Below are positions 35,801 to 43,119 of a stretch of 64,000 bases of DNA, piece after piece; positions within the stretch are counted from its first letter, which is position 1, and every line of letters starts with the position of its first letter. The position numbers were made by a program, and so were the translations under genes. The stretch spans positions 1 through 64,000 of the forward strand of contig JBHGBD010000019.1 in assembly GCA_041946825.1 (NCBI GenBank), in the 5' to 3' direction. The notes under the pieces were generated by a model that ran no database searches, had not been told where the DNA came from, and saw only the letters and a program-made list of their open reading frames with translations. The stretch comes from CAZTHM01 sp041946825. GTDB lineage: Bacteria; Acidobacteriota; Terriglobia; UBA7540.

Positions 35801-36132
35801 ACTTGGAGCTCGGCATTCACGCGCGCCCGCTCGTTGATGCTCAGGGGGACGGGATTGCGACGAAAGGCGGTGAATCCCGACGCTTCGACGTCGATACCGT
35901 AAATCCCTACAGGGAGGAACGGGAAGGCGAAGCTCCCGGTGTTGTCGGTCGTCTGGGAGTGCTGGATCCCGGTTGCGAGTTGTGTAACGCGCACCACGGC
36001 CCCGGGAATGACGGCGCCCGAGGCGTCCGAAACGCGGCCTTCGATCGTTCCCGTCGGGTCTTGAGCGCAAAGACCGACGGCGACCGCCATCCATGCCACG
36101 AGAAGCGCAATCCTGGTGATCTTCTTCAGCAC
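32866..36132 (-). CDS. Oar-like TonB-dependent outer-membrane receptor
   Basis: Outer-membrane beta-barrel protein of 1088 residues. A signal peptide covers about 1-24. An N-terminal carboxypeptidase-regulatory-like domain follows (G-T-I-E-G-R-V-S-D-A-S-G-A-V-I-P-G-A), then a plug domain (L-P-L-N-G-R-N-F-T-Q-L-G, A-Y-A-V-N-G-Q-R-P-E-S-N-N) and a long barrel ending in L-K-L-L-F, the usual aromatic terminus. This architecture is expanded in Acidobacteria and is probably used for carbohydrate or peptide uptake. GTG at 36132 is chosen because GGAGGAAG lies 6 nt upstream; the longer open frame has no signal peptide at its start. No TonB/ExbBD genes are adjacent. Confidence 0.93.
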   Translation of the reverse strand: MLKKITRIALLVAWMAVAVGLCAQDPTGTIEGRVSDASGAVIPGAVVRVTQLATGIQHSQTTDNTGSFAFPFLPVGIYGIDVEASGFTAFRRNPVPLSINERARVNAELQVAATHETIQVEAAPSQIDTSTNVLGKVVSGREILDLPLNGRNFTQLGLLQVGVVPLTQGVLTAGGSLRANQAYAVNGQRPESNNYLLDGAHIVDKVDGAFALRVPVDAITEFRILTHTAPPEYGGTSGATTSVVTRSGSNEFHGSVYEFFRNDVFDARNFFSESVEPLKQNQFGATVGGPVIHNRTFFFGYYEGFRNRQGITKTATVPTPEQRLGDFSQLGQPLFALDFNTGQFGPYQGLVPINPISEKVLEFYPLGNVAPNLFRTTQIMRNNSDQAGVRLDHQFSDRDSLSGRYSYGTGSNVNPLSIKGADVPGFPVGDDLTTQSATISENHSFSGRTFNTLRASYFRHAFLFDQRFNRTPPRDLGFQYDTTLAAAEGPPFFIVNGYASVGDPITGPRDTVQNTFELNDSLAHIEGRHTLKFGGEYRRNQINAVQGIASNGFFVFVPFPFSDPFASFLAGMPIVFFQAGGDLQRYLRTWELAGYAQDEWRYSSRLTLNFGLRYEISTPYSETNERLNAFVPGAQSSVFSNAPEGLLFPGDDGVTDRISPIYKRGWMPRVGFAWDPTGAGRLSIRGGYGVFYDPFANGTGGPLQAAISALPWTQAQQVPGPFLNYADPFNGQPPFDISTFPRPMTILTNEVNMKPAYAQNWNISVQRSFAGSFLLDVRYVGTKGTHLPRFVEANPAVYGPGATIDNADQRRIYAGCPSTPGPCTYGSVGLLTNSTDSTYHAGQISVSRRFSNALGFLASYTYSKTLDYVSSLNLSGSAPRLVSGENDLAQNPFDLAAEHGPSLFDARHRLTLSAIIELPRLTSASPATRAVLGGWQINTIVIASTATPFTVYDSANVALQGSHPEISGFSEARPDVVGDVNLTAPHTPEQWISRSAFRRLDPNTEAGEFGNAGRNIARGPAYGSLDVGLSKGFKLGETANLQFRAESFNLTNHANFALPENDLASPNFGRILVSGPPRLMQFALKLLF

Positions 36133-36380
36133 ACTCTTCCTCCCGTACGGCTCGAGCGCGGGGCACACACCCCGCGCCTGGGCCGCTGCCTCTGGTTTTT
36201 CAGTTTCGACCGATGTGAACCGACGCCCTGATGAAAAGAGCATAGTTTCCAGCGACCGAATGTTTTCGTCAATTATTCGAATCTACGAAACGGAAGGCTT
36301 ACAGACATTATTGGAGCAGCGTTGATGGTGTAGCACGGCCTCCCCTTCGTCGGTGCGGGCCGGCAGGGAAAAATACCCCT

Positions 36381-37166
36381 TTACACCTTGGAATGAATCA
36401 CGCGCACGGAGGGCATCCCGTCGGGCTCGTCGGCGAGCTCGATATCGTGGAAGATGTTGGGGCTTTCTTTCTTCAGGGCGCGAAAGACTTCGACGGCCAG
36501 GAGGCGGATTTCGGTGTCGGCGTGGACGCTCCCGCGCAATTCCAGAAAATGCCGCCAGGAGCGGCTGTTGCCGGTGACGAAGATTTTGGTCTCGGTGGCG
36601 TTGGGGAGGATGGAGCGGGCCGCCTGGCGAGCCCACTTGCGCCGGTCGCGCGGCGTCATTTCGGGATACTTCTGCTGGACATACTGAGCCGACGCTTCCG
36701 CCAGCTCGACGTAGGCTTTGCGGACGCAGTCGATGGTTTGCTGCCACTGGGCGCGCAGTTCGGCGTTTTCCTGGTAGAGCGGCGGAACCACGTAGCGCGC
36801 GTCCGCTTCGTCCACGTAACGCTGCGAGAGCTGCGAGTAGCCGAACCCGGCGCGGTGGCGCACCAGTTCGTGCGTCAGCGCGCGGCTGACGCCGGTGATC
36901 AGCAGGCACCAGACGGCGTGCTCGAGCACGCTGCCGTGCTTGGAGGTGAGAATGTTGTCGAGATATTCCTGGTTGGTCTTTCGCCCCTTGCCGAACGACA
37001 TGTAGCAGGTGCGTCCTGCAATCTCGGCCAGGATTTCCGCGGCGGCCGCTGTGTCGGTGGAGAAGCTCAAGCCCTCGTCCTGAAGGAAGCGCCCGAGCTC
37101 TTCATTCACGACCGTCTGACGGCCCAGCACGTAGACTTGCGGTTTGGTGACGTAAAGTTCGGGCAT
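36381..37166 (-). CDS. thyX: FAD-dependent thymidylate synthase
   Basis: Makes dTMP from dUMP with methylene-tetrahydrofolate and FADH2; 261 residues. The ThyX signature region is present as E-L-V-R-H-R-A-G-F-G-Y-S-Q-L-S-Q-R-Y. In the classical RHR-x7-S motif the serine is eighth after RHR; here the aligned serine is ninth, one residue later. Other family segments are H-G-S-V-L-E-H and S-R-S-W-R-H-F-L-E-L-R. No thyA is seen in the window. Confidence 0.93.
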   Translation of the reverse strand: MPELYVTKPQVYVLGRQTVVNEELGRFLQDEGLSFSTDTAAAAEILAEIAGRTCYMSFGKGRKTNQEYLDNILTSKHGSVLEHAVWCLLITGVSRALTHELVRHRAGFGYSQLSQRYVDEADARYVVPPLYQENAELRAQWQQTIDCVRKAYVELAEASAQYVQQKYPEMTPRDRRKWARQAARSILPNATETKIFVTGNSRSWRHFLELRGSVHADTEIRLLAVEVFRALKKESPNIFHDIELADEPDGMPSVRVIHSKV

Positions 37167-37204
37167 CGAGCGCCAAATTTCAGTTTTTGTGTGTTAGCCC
37201 GGAA

Positions 37205-37275
37205 GGGTAAAGGCTAAAGTGTAAAGGATAAATCCCACCGCGCCTTTCCTTTCATCCTTTACACTTTAGACTTGA
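37205..37275. repeat. Facing 7-nt-period arrays forming a strong hairpin after rpmE
   Basis: The left arm (37205-37232) has four heptads around GGNTAAA; the right arm (37244-37275) is its reverse complement, with CTAAAGTGTAAAGGAT matched perfectly over 16 bases and an 11-base loop region. It starts directly after the rpmE stop codon, so on the minus strand it would act like a long terminator-type stem. Confidence 0.75.
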
Positions 37276-37276
37276 T

Positions 37277-37531
37277 TTACTTCGTCGTCGCCGGGGACTT
37301 CGATTCGGCGGCCGGTTCGGCCTTGCGAAAGCCGGCGTACTTGCGCTGGAAACGTTCCACGCGGCCGGCGCTGTCCACCAGCTTCTGTTTGCCGGTGAAG
37401 AACGGATGACAGGCGGAACAGATTTCCAGGTGGAGCAAATCGCTCTTGTACGTGGAGCGCGTCCTGAACGTGTTTCCGCACGCGCAGACCACGGTGATTT
37501 CTTTGTACTCGGGATGAATGCCCTTTTTCAT
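37277..37531 (-). CDS. rpmE: 50S ribosomal protein L31
   Basis: Ribosomal protein of 84 residues. It is the zinc-binding type: V-V-C-A-C-G-N and I-C-S-A-C-H-P-F-F-T-G supply four cysteines. M-K-K-G-I-H-P-E-Y is the typical N-terminus, with AGGAGAACC before the ATG. The C-terminal tail (A-E-P-A-A-E-S-K-S) is longer than in many species. Presence of the cysteine form suggests zinc is not limiting or that a cysteine-free paralogue exists elsewhere. A strong promoter lies upstream. Confidence 0.95.
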   Translation of the reverse strand: MKKGIHPEYKEITVVCACGNTFRTRSTYKSDLLHLEICSACHPFFTGKQKLVDSAGRVERFQRKYAGFRKAEPAAESKSPATTK

Positions 37532-38022
37532 GGTTCTCCTTACAGGCTTGAAGCGCAATCCCCTATTTTATCCGCGAGGCGCAAAACTTTCAAGGCGATT
37601 TAGGTTGAGAGGATACCAAGAGACAGGTTCACTTCACTCTGTGAGCTAAGAATCTGGTTTGTTGTCAAGCAAACAAAACGTGGAATAGTATCTCTAGGCA
37701 ATGCGCTAAACGCTAGAACAGTTCTTCGTGAACGATATGATCAACAAAAGTAGTATTCTTCGGAATCCCGGCGGATTGACAGTCTTCCTGAATATGGTGC
37801 ATGAGGATGCTTCGTGGCAAGTTGCTTGTTTACAACAAGTTCTAAAGACTTCACAGCCGCAGCTTAACGATTCTTGAAGACCAAAACAGGATGTCTGAAG
37901 TGCTGCTTTACCCTTGACCCCTTGACACGAAGCGTTGGATCAGGTACCAAGAACTACCGCCTCCGAGCAACCCCCAAGACACATGCAAGAGCCGCAAGAA
38001 TCTTTGAGGGCGGAGTGTCGGT
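37532..38022. other. AT-richer gene-free region with the rpmE promoter
   Basis: Apart from the rpmE promoter near 37565-37593, nothing recognisable is seen between 37600 and 38010. Base composition is more AT-rich than the flanks and no open frame has protein-like composition. It could be decayed sequence. Confidence 0.5.
37565..37593 (-). promoter_or_regulatory. Sigma-70-type promoter of rpmE
   Basis: On the minus strand TTGAAA, a 17-bp spacer and TAAAAT are present, 34 bases before the rpmE ATG. Spacing is optimal and both hexamers match consensus well. Confidence 0.75.
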
Positions 38023-38244
38023 ATGAATCGCAACACCAGAACAAGGCGCGTGACATCTCGATGGAGACTGTTCAACCGAAAAGCAAAAGTAGTCCTCAAA
38101 GATCTGCACATATTGCTTCTTGAACTGGGGCTTTTGGCGTTCCTAGTCCTCCACCTCCTCGATGCTCTGCAAAAGGCTGCCGAACACATCTATCCATCCA
38201 CTTCAGTCCATACATCTGATGAGGTTAAACAAGGAAGACGATAG
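38023..38244 (+). CDS. Small basic membrane protein
   Basis: Protein of 73 residues. A very basic N-terminus (M-N-R-N-T-R-T-R-R) is followed by one hydrophobic helix (about 28-47, L-H-I-L-L-L-E-L-G-L-L-A-F-L) and a charged end. GGAG is 7 nt before the ATG. The composition is protein-like, unlike other frames here, but I recognise no family and codon use is less GC-biased than the neighbours. Confidence 0.5.
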   Translation: MNRNTRTRRVTSRWRLFNRKAKVVLKDLHILLLELGLLAFLVLHLLDALQKAAEHIYPSTSVHTSDEVKQGRR

Positions 38245-38290
38245 AGCGATTCGGTATAGTGCGCAGGTCTGGGCATTGGCAACGTGGATC

Positions 38291-38716
38291 TCATCGCACT
38301 CCCAGCCCCTCAGCCTGAGCGAGTTGGCGCTGCCGGTCGTCGAAGGTGAGAAATGGCTGGGCGCGAAGGATCAAGGCCGACGCGACGTGCAGAATGTCCA
38401 GCGTGCGCGTCCCCAGTCGCGACGATCGGCGCCGCGCGAGGCGCCCGGCCAGCTCGTAAGCTGTGGCGGGAATCGGCTGCAAAGAATACACACCCCGCGC
38501 GACGTCCTCGCGAAAGGCAGCCTGACCGGCTCGGATGGCGGCTGCCCGAAACTGCCGTCGGAACAACGCCAGCTCGAGCGCGTTGATCAATTCGACTTCG
38601 CCGAGCGGCGTGAGGAAAACCTCCGGCTGAGAACGCATGACCTGCGCGGCGGTTGCCGAGTTGGCGTCGGCGAGGTATAGGGAGACAAGGAAACTCGTGT
38701 CCGCATAGGTGCTCAT
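38291..38716 (-). CDS. vapC: PIN-domain toxin (VapC-like ribonuclease)
   Basis: Type II toxin of 141 residues with a PIN RNase fold. The acidic metal-binding residues are visible: Asp6 in Y-A-D-T-S-F, Glu in G-E-V-E-L-I-N, Asp in T-L-D-I-L-H-V-A-S-A and Asp in T-F-D-D-R-Q. Its ATG overlaps the antitoxin stop codon by one base (TGATG), so the two are translationally coupled. Expected to cleave RNA unless bound by the antitoxin. Target RNA unknown. Confidence 0.9.
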   Translation of the reverse strand: MSTYADTSFLVSLYLADANSATAAQVMRSQPEVFLTPLGEVELINALELALFRRQFRAAAIRAGQAAFREDVARGVYSLQPIPATAYELAGRLARRRSSRLGTRTLDILHVASALILRAQPFLTFDDRQRQLAQAEGLGVR

Positions 38717-38955
38717 CAGCGCTCGCCCCGGCCCAAGGCGACCAGTTCCGCGCCGGTCAACTTTGAAAGCTTGGATCCGTAAATTTGTTTGAGTCGGCCG
38801 AGAAAATCCGGACGGATGCGTCGCCTCGGTTTGACCGGGACCAGGCGGGCAATGACGCGCTTGCGCTTGGTGATGGAAACTGCCTTCCCTTCTCGGAGGC
38901 GGGCTTCGATTTCAGGGAAACGATAGCGCAGGTCGCGGATGGACGCATTCTTCAT
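38716..38955 (-). CDS. Phd/YefM-type antitoxin
   Basis: Protein of 79 residues that should bind and neutralise the PIN toxin encoded next and repress the operon. The N-terminus M-K-N-A-S-I-R-D-L-R-Y-R-F-P-E-I-E has the Phd-type DNA-binding fold, followed by V-S-I-T-K-R-K-R-V-I-A-R-L-V-P; the C-terminus is the probable toxin-binding tail. A consensus promoter ends only 7 bases before the ATG, so the transcript is probably leaderless. An ATG 9 bases further upstream overlaps the -10 box and is unlikely. Confidence 0.88.
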   Translation of the reverse strand: MKNASIRDLRYRFPEIEARLREGKAVSITKRKRVIARLVPVKPRRRIRPDFLGRLKQIYGSKLSKLTGAELVALGRGER

Positions 38956-38956
38956 G

Positions 38957-38974
38957 TGATGCATTATAGCATCA
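38957..38974 (-). promoter_or_regulatory. Palindromic operator straddling the toxin-antitoxin -10 box
   Basis: TGATGC and GCATCA are exact inverted 6-mers flanking the TATAAT hexamer. An antitoxin dimer bound here would block RNA polymerase, as expected for autoregulation. Confidence 0.65.
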
Positions 38975-38991
38975 CTTAGCGCATTCCACAA
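38963..38991 (-). promoter_or_regulatory. Promoter of the toxin-antitoxin operon
   Basis: On the minus strand TTGTGG, a 17-bp spacer and a perfect TATAAT preceded by TGC (extended -10). The hexamer is followed by 7 bases and then the antitoxin ATG. Confidence 0.8.
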
Positions 38992-39010
38992 GCGATTTAC
39001 GCCGTCGTCT

Positions 39011-40060
39011 CTAGCGGGTCTCAAGTGACGCCAGGTCAATCACAAAGCGGTAGCGCACGTCGCTTTTCAAAACGCGCTCGTAGGCTTCGTTGACTTTCTG
39101 GATGGGGATGACCTCGATGTCGCAGCCCAGGTTGTGCCGGCCGCAGAAATCGAGCATTTCCTGCGTCTCCCGAATTCCGCCGATGGCGGAGCCCGCCAGG
39201 CTGTGCCGGCCGAGGACCAACGAAAACGCCGCAATCGACAGCGGCTTCTCGGGAAGGCAGACGATGACCATCGAGCCGTCAACCTTGAGCATGCCGAAGT
39301 AGGGATTGAAATCCATCTCTGCCGAAACCGTGTTGAGGATGAGATCGAAACGTCCCCGCAGCTTGGAGAAGGTTTCCCGATCGGAAGTCGCGAAGAAATG
39401 GTCAGCGCCCAGGCGTTTGGCGTCCGCTTGCTTTTTGGGTGAGTGGCTGAGCACTGTCACTTCGGCGCCCGAGGCGTGGGCGATCTTGACGCCCATATGT
39501 CCGAGGCCGCCCAAACCGAGAATCGCCACCTGCTTGCCGGGTCCGGCCTGCCAGTGTCTGAGCGGCGAATAGGTCGTGATCCCCGCGCAGAGCAGCGGCG
39601 CGGCCGCGTCCATGGGCAGATTCTGCGGCAGGCGCAGGACGTAATTCTCGTCCACGACGATGTTCGTGGAATAACCGCCATAGGTCGGCGTGCCGTCGGA
39701 CTCGTGCCCGTTGTAGGTGAGCACCATCCCTCCGGCACAGTATTGCTCCAACCCTTTCTGACATTGGGCGCACGCGCGGCAGGAATCGACGAAGACGCCC
39801 ACTCCCACGCGGTCGCCGACCTTGTGCTTGGTAACCTTGTTGCCAACCGCCGTAACGATTCCGGCGATCTCGTGCCCTGGCACCATGGGGAAGATGGAAC
39901 CTCCCCATTCTTCGCGCGATTGATGGATGTCGGAATGGCAGATGCCGCAGAACTTGATCTCGAGGACCACGTCGTGCTCGCGCGGCGCGCGCCGCTCGAA
40001 GGAATAAGGCACCAACGGAGCTTTCGCCGCCATGGCCGCGTAACCGTTTGCCTTCAGCAT
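39011..40060 (-). CDS. Zinc-dependent NAD(P) alcohol/aldehyde reductase (YahK/CAD type)
   Basis: Medium-chain dehydrogenase/reductase of 349 residues. The catalytic zinc site is in F-C-G-I-C-H-S-D-I-H and G-H-E-I-A-G; the structural zinc site is C-R-A-C-A-Q-C-Q-K-G-L-E-Q-Y-C. The Rossmann motif is G-L-G-G-L-G-H-M-G. Most like the YahK/cinnamyl-alcohol-dehydrogenase group, which reduces aldehydes with NADPH. ATG 40060 is used because the protein family starts near M-L-K-A-N-G-Y-A-A; a 15-residue extension upstream is not conserved. Confidence 0.92.
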   Translation of the reverse strand: MLKANGYAAMAAKAPLVPYSFERRAPREHDVVLEIKFCGICHSDIHQSREEWGGSIFPMVPGHEIAGIVTAVGNKVTKHKVGDRVGVGVFVDSCRACAQCQKGLEQYCAGGMVLTYNGHESDGTPTYGGYSTNIVVDENYVLRLPQNLPMDAAAPLLCAGITTYSPLRHWQAGPGKQVAILGLGGLGHMGVKIAHASGAEVTVLSHSPKKQADAKRLGADHFFATSDRETFSKLRGRFDLILNTVSAEMDFNPYFGMLKVDGSMVIVCLPEKPLSIAAFSLVLGRHSLAGSAIGGIRETQEMLDFCGRHNLGCDIEVIPIQKVNEAYERVLKSDVRYRFVIDLASLETR

Positions 40061-40180
40061 GGTGTTTCCCACCCTCGAATAGATGGATTGAGCGATCTCT
40101 ATCATGCCACAGGAAGAGGCCGGACGACAGGAGCGGCCCTGACCAGGTAGGGCCGCGTGGGGGAGATTCTCGGGCCGCCC

Positions 40181-40744
40181 TCATGCTTTCGCAGCGGCTT
40201 CATTCGCGACCCGCATCTGGCACACGCTGCACAAACCGTGGGTCAACCTGGGAAGGAGGGGTTCATGGAAGAGTTGAAGTTTCGCGACGGCGTCTTCGAT
40301 TTCCAGCCACGCACTCCCGACCTTCACCTTCTTGCACCAGGCACAGATGGAAAGCAGGTCCTGGCTCCGGGAAGACCCTCGGTCGAGCAAGAGCACGCTT
40401 TCCCGGCTCTCCTCGCGCAGAATGCGGGATTGGAACTCGACGCCTTTGTCCGCCTGCGGGCGCATGGTCAGTTCCATGTAGCGGCGCACCGCCGGCCCGT
40501 CGCAGCGGAAGGGTAAGGTCAGGGGCTTCTGGCTCCTCCGCACCTTGGTCAGCAGGAGTTTGTAGAGATGCTTGGTCTCGAGACCCGTGAGAAAAAAGAC
40601 CAGGGGACGATTCAGAATCTTGGCGGCACAGACATCCGCCGCGTCGTTGGCCAGGGCGAACGCGTCCCAGTTAGAACTAACATGGATAATCCTATCCTGA
40701 CTATCAATGTAATAGTTAAATATCTCGGATTCAGCGTGGGCCAA
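40181..40744 (-). CDS. PAS-like protein with C-terminal Cys/His motif
   Basis: Protein of 187 residues. The N-terminal 110 residues look like a PAS-type sensor (I-D-S-Q-D-R-I-I-H-V-S-S-N-W-D-A-F-A). The C-terminus has C-A-W-C-K-K-V-K-V, then F-H-E-P-L-L-P-R-L-T-H-G-L-C-S-V-C, a CxxC...HGxCxxC arrangement that could bind zinc; similar tails occur at the end of some bacterial PAS sensors. There is no kinase or DNA-binding domain. Function unknown. The gene is isolated on the minus strand, 76 bases from the start of the neighbouring Tat-exported protein gene's stop. Confidence 0.65.
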   Translation of the reverse strand: MAHAESEIFNYYIDSQDRIIHVSSNWDAFALANDAADVCAAKILNRPLVFFLTGLETKHLYKLLLTKVRRSQKPLTLPFRCDGPAVRRYMELTMRPQADKGVEFQSRILREESRESVLLLDRGSSRSQDLLSICAWCKKVKVGSAWLEIEDAVAKLQLFHEPLLPRLTHGLCSVCQMRVANEAAAKA

Positions 40745-40812
40745 GATTCTCCCTTTGGCGCGAGACCCGTCACGGAGGCTGCGCCTACCCCCACGGAGAA
40801 GGCTGATTCCCC

Positions 40813-41730
40813 TTACGCCCAGGCGCGGTCGCGCGCGATCCCTTTGGCAAGCATTTCCTGGACGTGCGCGGTGTCGTCGCGGACCTGCCAGTCGAACATG
40901 CCGACGGCGAGGAAGTCGGCGCCTTTCTCGAAGGCGTGCTGGAAGCCTTCGACCGGCTTATCGCGCCCCGCGCCCAGGACCTTGAAGCCGATCCAGGGCT
41001 TTTTGATGTTCTTCATGAAGGCGGCAATTTCCCCTGGCGCGCTCGAATAGTAGTTCACGCGATTGATGGTGAACATGTAGAAGTCGGGATCGAGCTCAGC
41101 CTGTTCGCTGCCCTGAACGGTTCCGAGCAGGTGCGCGCCGACCCCGGCCATCAAACCCGCCTGGCGGAAGCCGTGGAGGATGCGTCCGATTTCTTCGGCC
41201 TTGCGTTGCTTCACGAAATTATCGCTGACGTTCCCGTGCAGGTAGATGGCGATGGCGCCCGCATCACGCGCCCGCTTGGCGTTTTCGACGGGGTCGCCCT
41301 GCTCGGGAGCCGACTGCGCGATCCACTGCAGCTTTCCGCCGCGCTCGCGCGTGAACTTGCGGTAATGCTCCATGATGTGGGGATCGGCGCGCATCAGCAT
41401 GGTGTTGATGCTGTTCTCCTCGGCGAGCGTCAAAGTTTCGAGAATCTTCTCGGTGGTGAAGTAGTGCGTCATCAAGGCGGACTGGTAGAGCAACTCGCCC
41501 GCGTGCGCCGAGCCGGAAATCAGGTTGCCGCCGATGATGAGCCGGGAAATCTCGTGCTTGCCGAATTTGCCGCGCTGCAATCCCTTGACCGGTTCTTTCA
41601 CCTTGCCGTATCCCGAGCGGTCCACGAGTTGCGCCAGCAGCGCCCGATGCTCGTAGGGCAAGCCGCCGGCGAGCGCGCCGCAAACTCCCAGGGAAGTCTT
41701 GAACAGAGAACGACGGTTGAACTTTCGCAT
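40813..41730 (-). CDS. Tat-exported TIM-barrel protein of unknown function
   Basis: Protein of 305 residues. The N-terminus M-R-K-F-N-R-R-S-L-F-K-T-S-L-G is a twin-arginine signal (R-R-S-L-F-K), followed by a hydrophobic stretch and a probable cleavage near residue 30. The rest has alternating strand/helix pattern with segments such as L-I-I-G-G-N-L-I-S-G, A-I-Y-L-H-G-N and I-G-F-K-V-L-G-A-G, consistent with a TIM barrel distantly like aldo-keto reductases or DUF-type aldolase folds. Tat export suggests it folds or loads a cofactor before export. No enzyme class can be assigned. Confidence 0.65.
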   Translation of the reverse strand: MRKFNRRSLFKTSLGVCGALAGGLPYEHRALLAQLVDRSGYGKVKEPVKGLQRGKFGKHEISRLIIGGNLISGSAHAGELLYQSALMTHYFTTEKILETLTLAEENSINTMLMRADPHIMEHYRKFTRERGGKLQWIAQSAPEQGDPVENAKRARDAGAIAIYLHGNVSDNFVKQRKAEEIGRILHGFRQAGLMAGVGAHLLGTVQGSEQAELDPDFYMFTINRVNYYSSAPGEIAAFMKNIKKPWIGFKVLGAGRDKPVEGFQHAFEKGADFLAVGMFDWQVRDDTAHVQEMLAKGIARDRAWA

Positions 41731-41886
41731 GGATGAATCCTCCGGAAACGAACAGGCGAGGGAATCGAACCGCGGTATCCAGACTGTGCCGGGACCGTGG
41801 AACTTCGGGGAGGCTATTATCCCACAATCGGGACGACAACGGAACGCGCCACACGAACGCTTTGATTCGGAACTTCGCGTGATTAT

Positions 41887-42102
41887 TCAGGCGAGCTTGG
41901 CGGTGAGTGTGGGCAAGGAGACAGTCTCAAGGCTCTTGAGGTCGAGCTTCTGGGAGGCATGATCGATATCGATGCCCACAATGTTTCCTTCGGCATCGAA
42001 ATCAAGGACGAGTCCTTCGGCGACCTCCTGCGAATCCACACTGGGCTTCGAGTTCAGGTCGATGTAGAGGGAGTCTGTCTCGGGGTAGTACTCCAGCTTC
42101 AT
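41887..42102 (-). CDS. DUF2283 family small protein
   Basis: Protein of 71 residues with the DUF2283 pattern: Y-Y-P-E-T-D-S-L-Y-I-D-L, then E-G-L-V-L-D-F-D-A-E-G-N-I-V-G-I-D-I-D-H-A-S. It follows the next upstream gene by 18 bases. Such proteins are commonly paired with a DUF4258-type partner in a toxin-antitoxin-like arrangement; here it would be the antitoxin-like member. Function not demonstrated from sequence. Confidence 0.8.
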   Translation of the reverse strand: MKLEYYPETDSLYIDLNSKPSVDSQEVAEGLVLDFDAEGNIVGIDIDHASQKLDLKSLETVSLPTLTAKLA

Positions 42103-42120
42103 CCTATTACCTCTCGATCC

Positions 42121-42357
42121 TTATGGTAGCTTGAAATCGCGATCGGGAAAAGCGTTGTGAACCGTTTCGCCGTCTTCCAAGGTTACGACACGCAAGGCCC
42201 GCCCTTGAAGTTCGGGAACCAATCCCCAATACCGAAATCTGCCATCAGCTTGCTTTTCCGAATGGAGGGGATTCCGCAAAATGCGTTCACACCACTCCCG
42301 CCTAATGTAACTGCGCTTGCGAAGAACCTGTTCCTCGAAATAGCGTGTGGTCTTCAC
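42121..42357 (-). CDS. DUF4258-like small protein, partner of DUF2283 protein
   Basis: Protein of 78 residues: basic N-terminal helix (T-R-Y-F-E-E-Q-V-L-R-K-R), then a beta-rich end with G-R-F-R-Y-W-G-L-V-P-E-L and L-R-V-V-T-L-E-D-G-E-T-V-H-N-A-F-P-D. The pattern resembles small RNase-like toxins paired with DUF2283 proteins, but the family assignment is tentative. Forms a two-gene unit with the downstream DUF2283 gene. Confidence 0.6.
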   Translation of the reverse strand: MKTTRYFEEQVLRKRSYIRREWCERILRNPLHSEKQADGRFRYWGLVPELQGRALRVVTLEDGETVHNAFPDRDFKLP

Positions 42358-42411
42358 TGGCCGGTGATTATCCGCGAACCCGGCCCAGCATGCAAACTGG
42401 AAGGGGAAGAA

Positions 42412-43119
42412 TCACCCCACAACCGGCACCACTACGGAACGCACGGCGCGGGCGTCGTCGCTAAGGAGGAAGCGAATCACGCGCGCGACGTCTTCGGTCT
42501 TGACCCACTTCGAGAAATCGGCTTTGGGCATGGCTTGGCGGTTGGCGGGCGTGTCCATCGTGCCGGGCAGCAGGCAGTGAACGTGGATGTCGTAACTCTT
42601 CAACTCGTCAGCAAGAATTTCGCTGAGTTGTTGCACCGCGCCCTTGGAGACCGCGTAGGCGGCGATGCCTGCTCCGCCGCCGCGCAAGATCGACCCGGTG
42701 GAGATCGTAACGATACGGCCAAAATTTTGCTGGATCATCACCGGAACGACAACACGCAGGCCGTTGATCAGCGAGCGCAGGTTCAGATTGAGCATGTGGT
42801 CCCAGGTCTTGTCGTCGGTCTCATAACTTTTGCCGGCCGCAAACCCTCCGGCCACCGCCACCAGGAAATCCAATCGGCCCCAGAGCGAGTGCACCTCGCG
42901 CACCACGGAATCGAACTCAGCGGCGAGGGTTATATCGGCGTGCAATCCCAGCAGGCGCTCGGCATCTTTGCCGGCGCTTTGCTCGAGTGCCGCCCATTCT
43001 TCCGCGCTCCGATACGTGACCGCGACGCGCGCGCCATGGGCAAGCAAATCCCGAGTCACGGCGCGGCCCAGCGCGCCTGTGCCACCCGTGACCAGCGCGA
43101 CGCGATTCTCGAAGTCCAT
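42412..43119 (-). CDS. Short-chain dehydrogenase/reductase
   Basis: NAD(P)-dependent oxidoreductase of 235 residues. The Rossmann motif is T-G-G-T-G-A-L-G near the N-terminus; catalytic Ser is in I-S-T-G-S and the Y-x3-K pair in Y-A-V-S-K. F-L-V-A-V-A-G-G-F replaces the common N-N-A-G segment, so the usual Asn is altered. Substrate not predictable. It lies alone, 54 bases upstream of a DUF4258-like gene on the same strand. Confidence 0.88.
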   Translation of the reverse strand: MDFENRVALVTGGTGALGRAVTRDLLAHGARVAVTYRSAEEWAALEQSAGKDAERLLGLHADITLAAEFDSVVREVHSLWGRLDFLVAVAGGFAAGKSYETDDKTWDHMLNLNLRSLINGLRVVVPVMIQQNFGRIVTISTGSILRGGGAGIAAYAVSKGAVQQLSEILADELKSYDIHVHCLLPGTMDTPANRQAMPKADFSKWVKTEDVARVIRFLLSDDARAVRSVVVPVVG

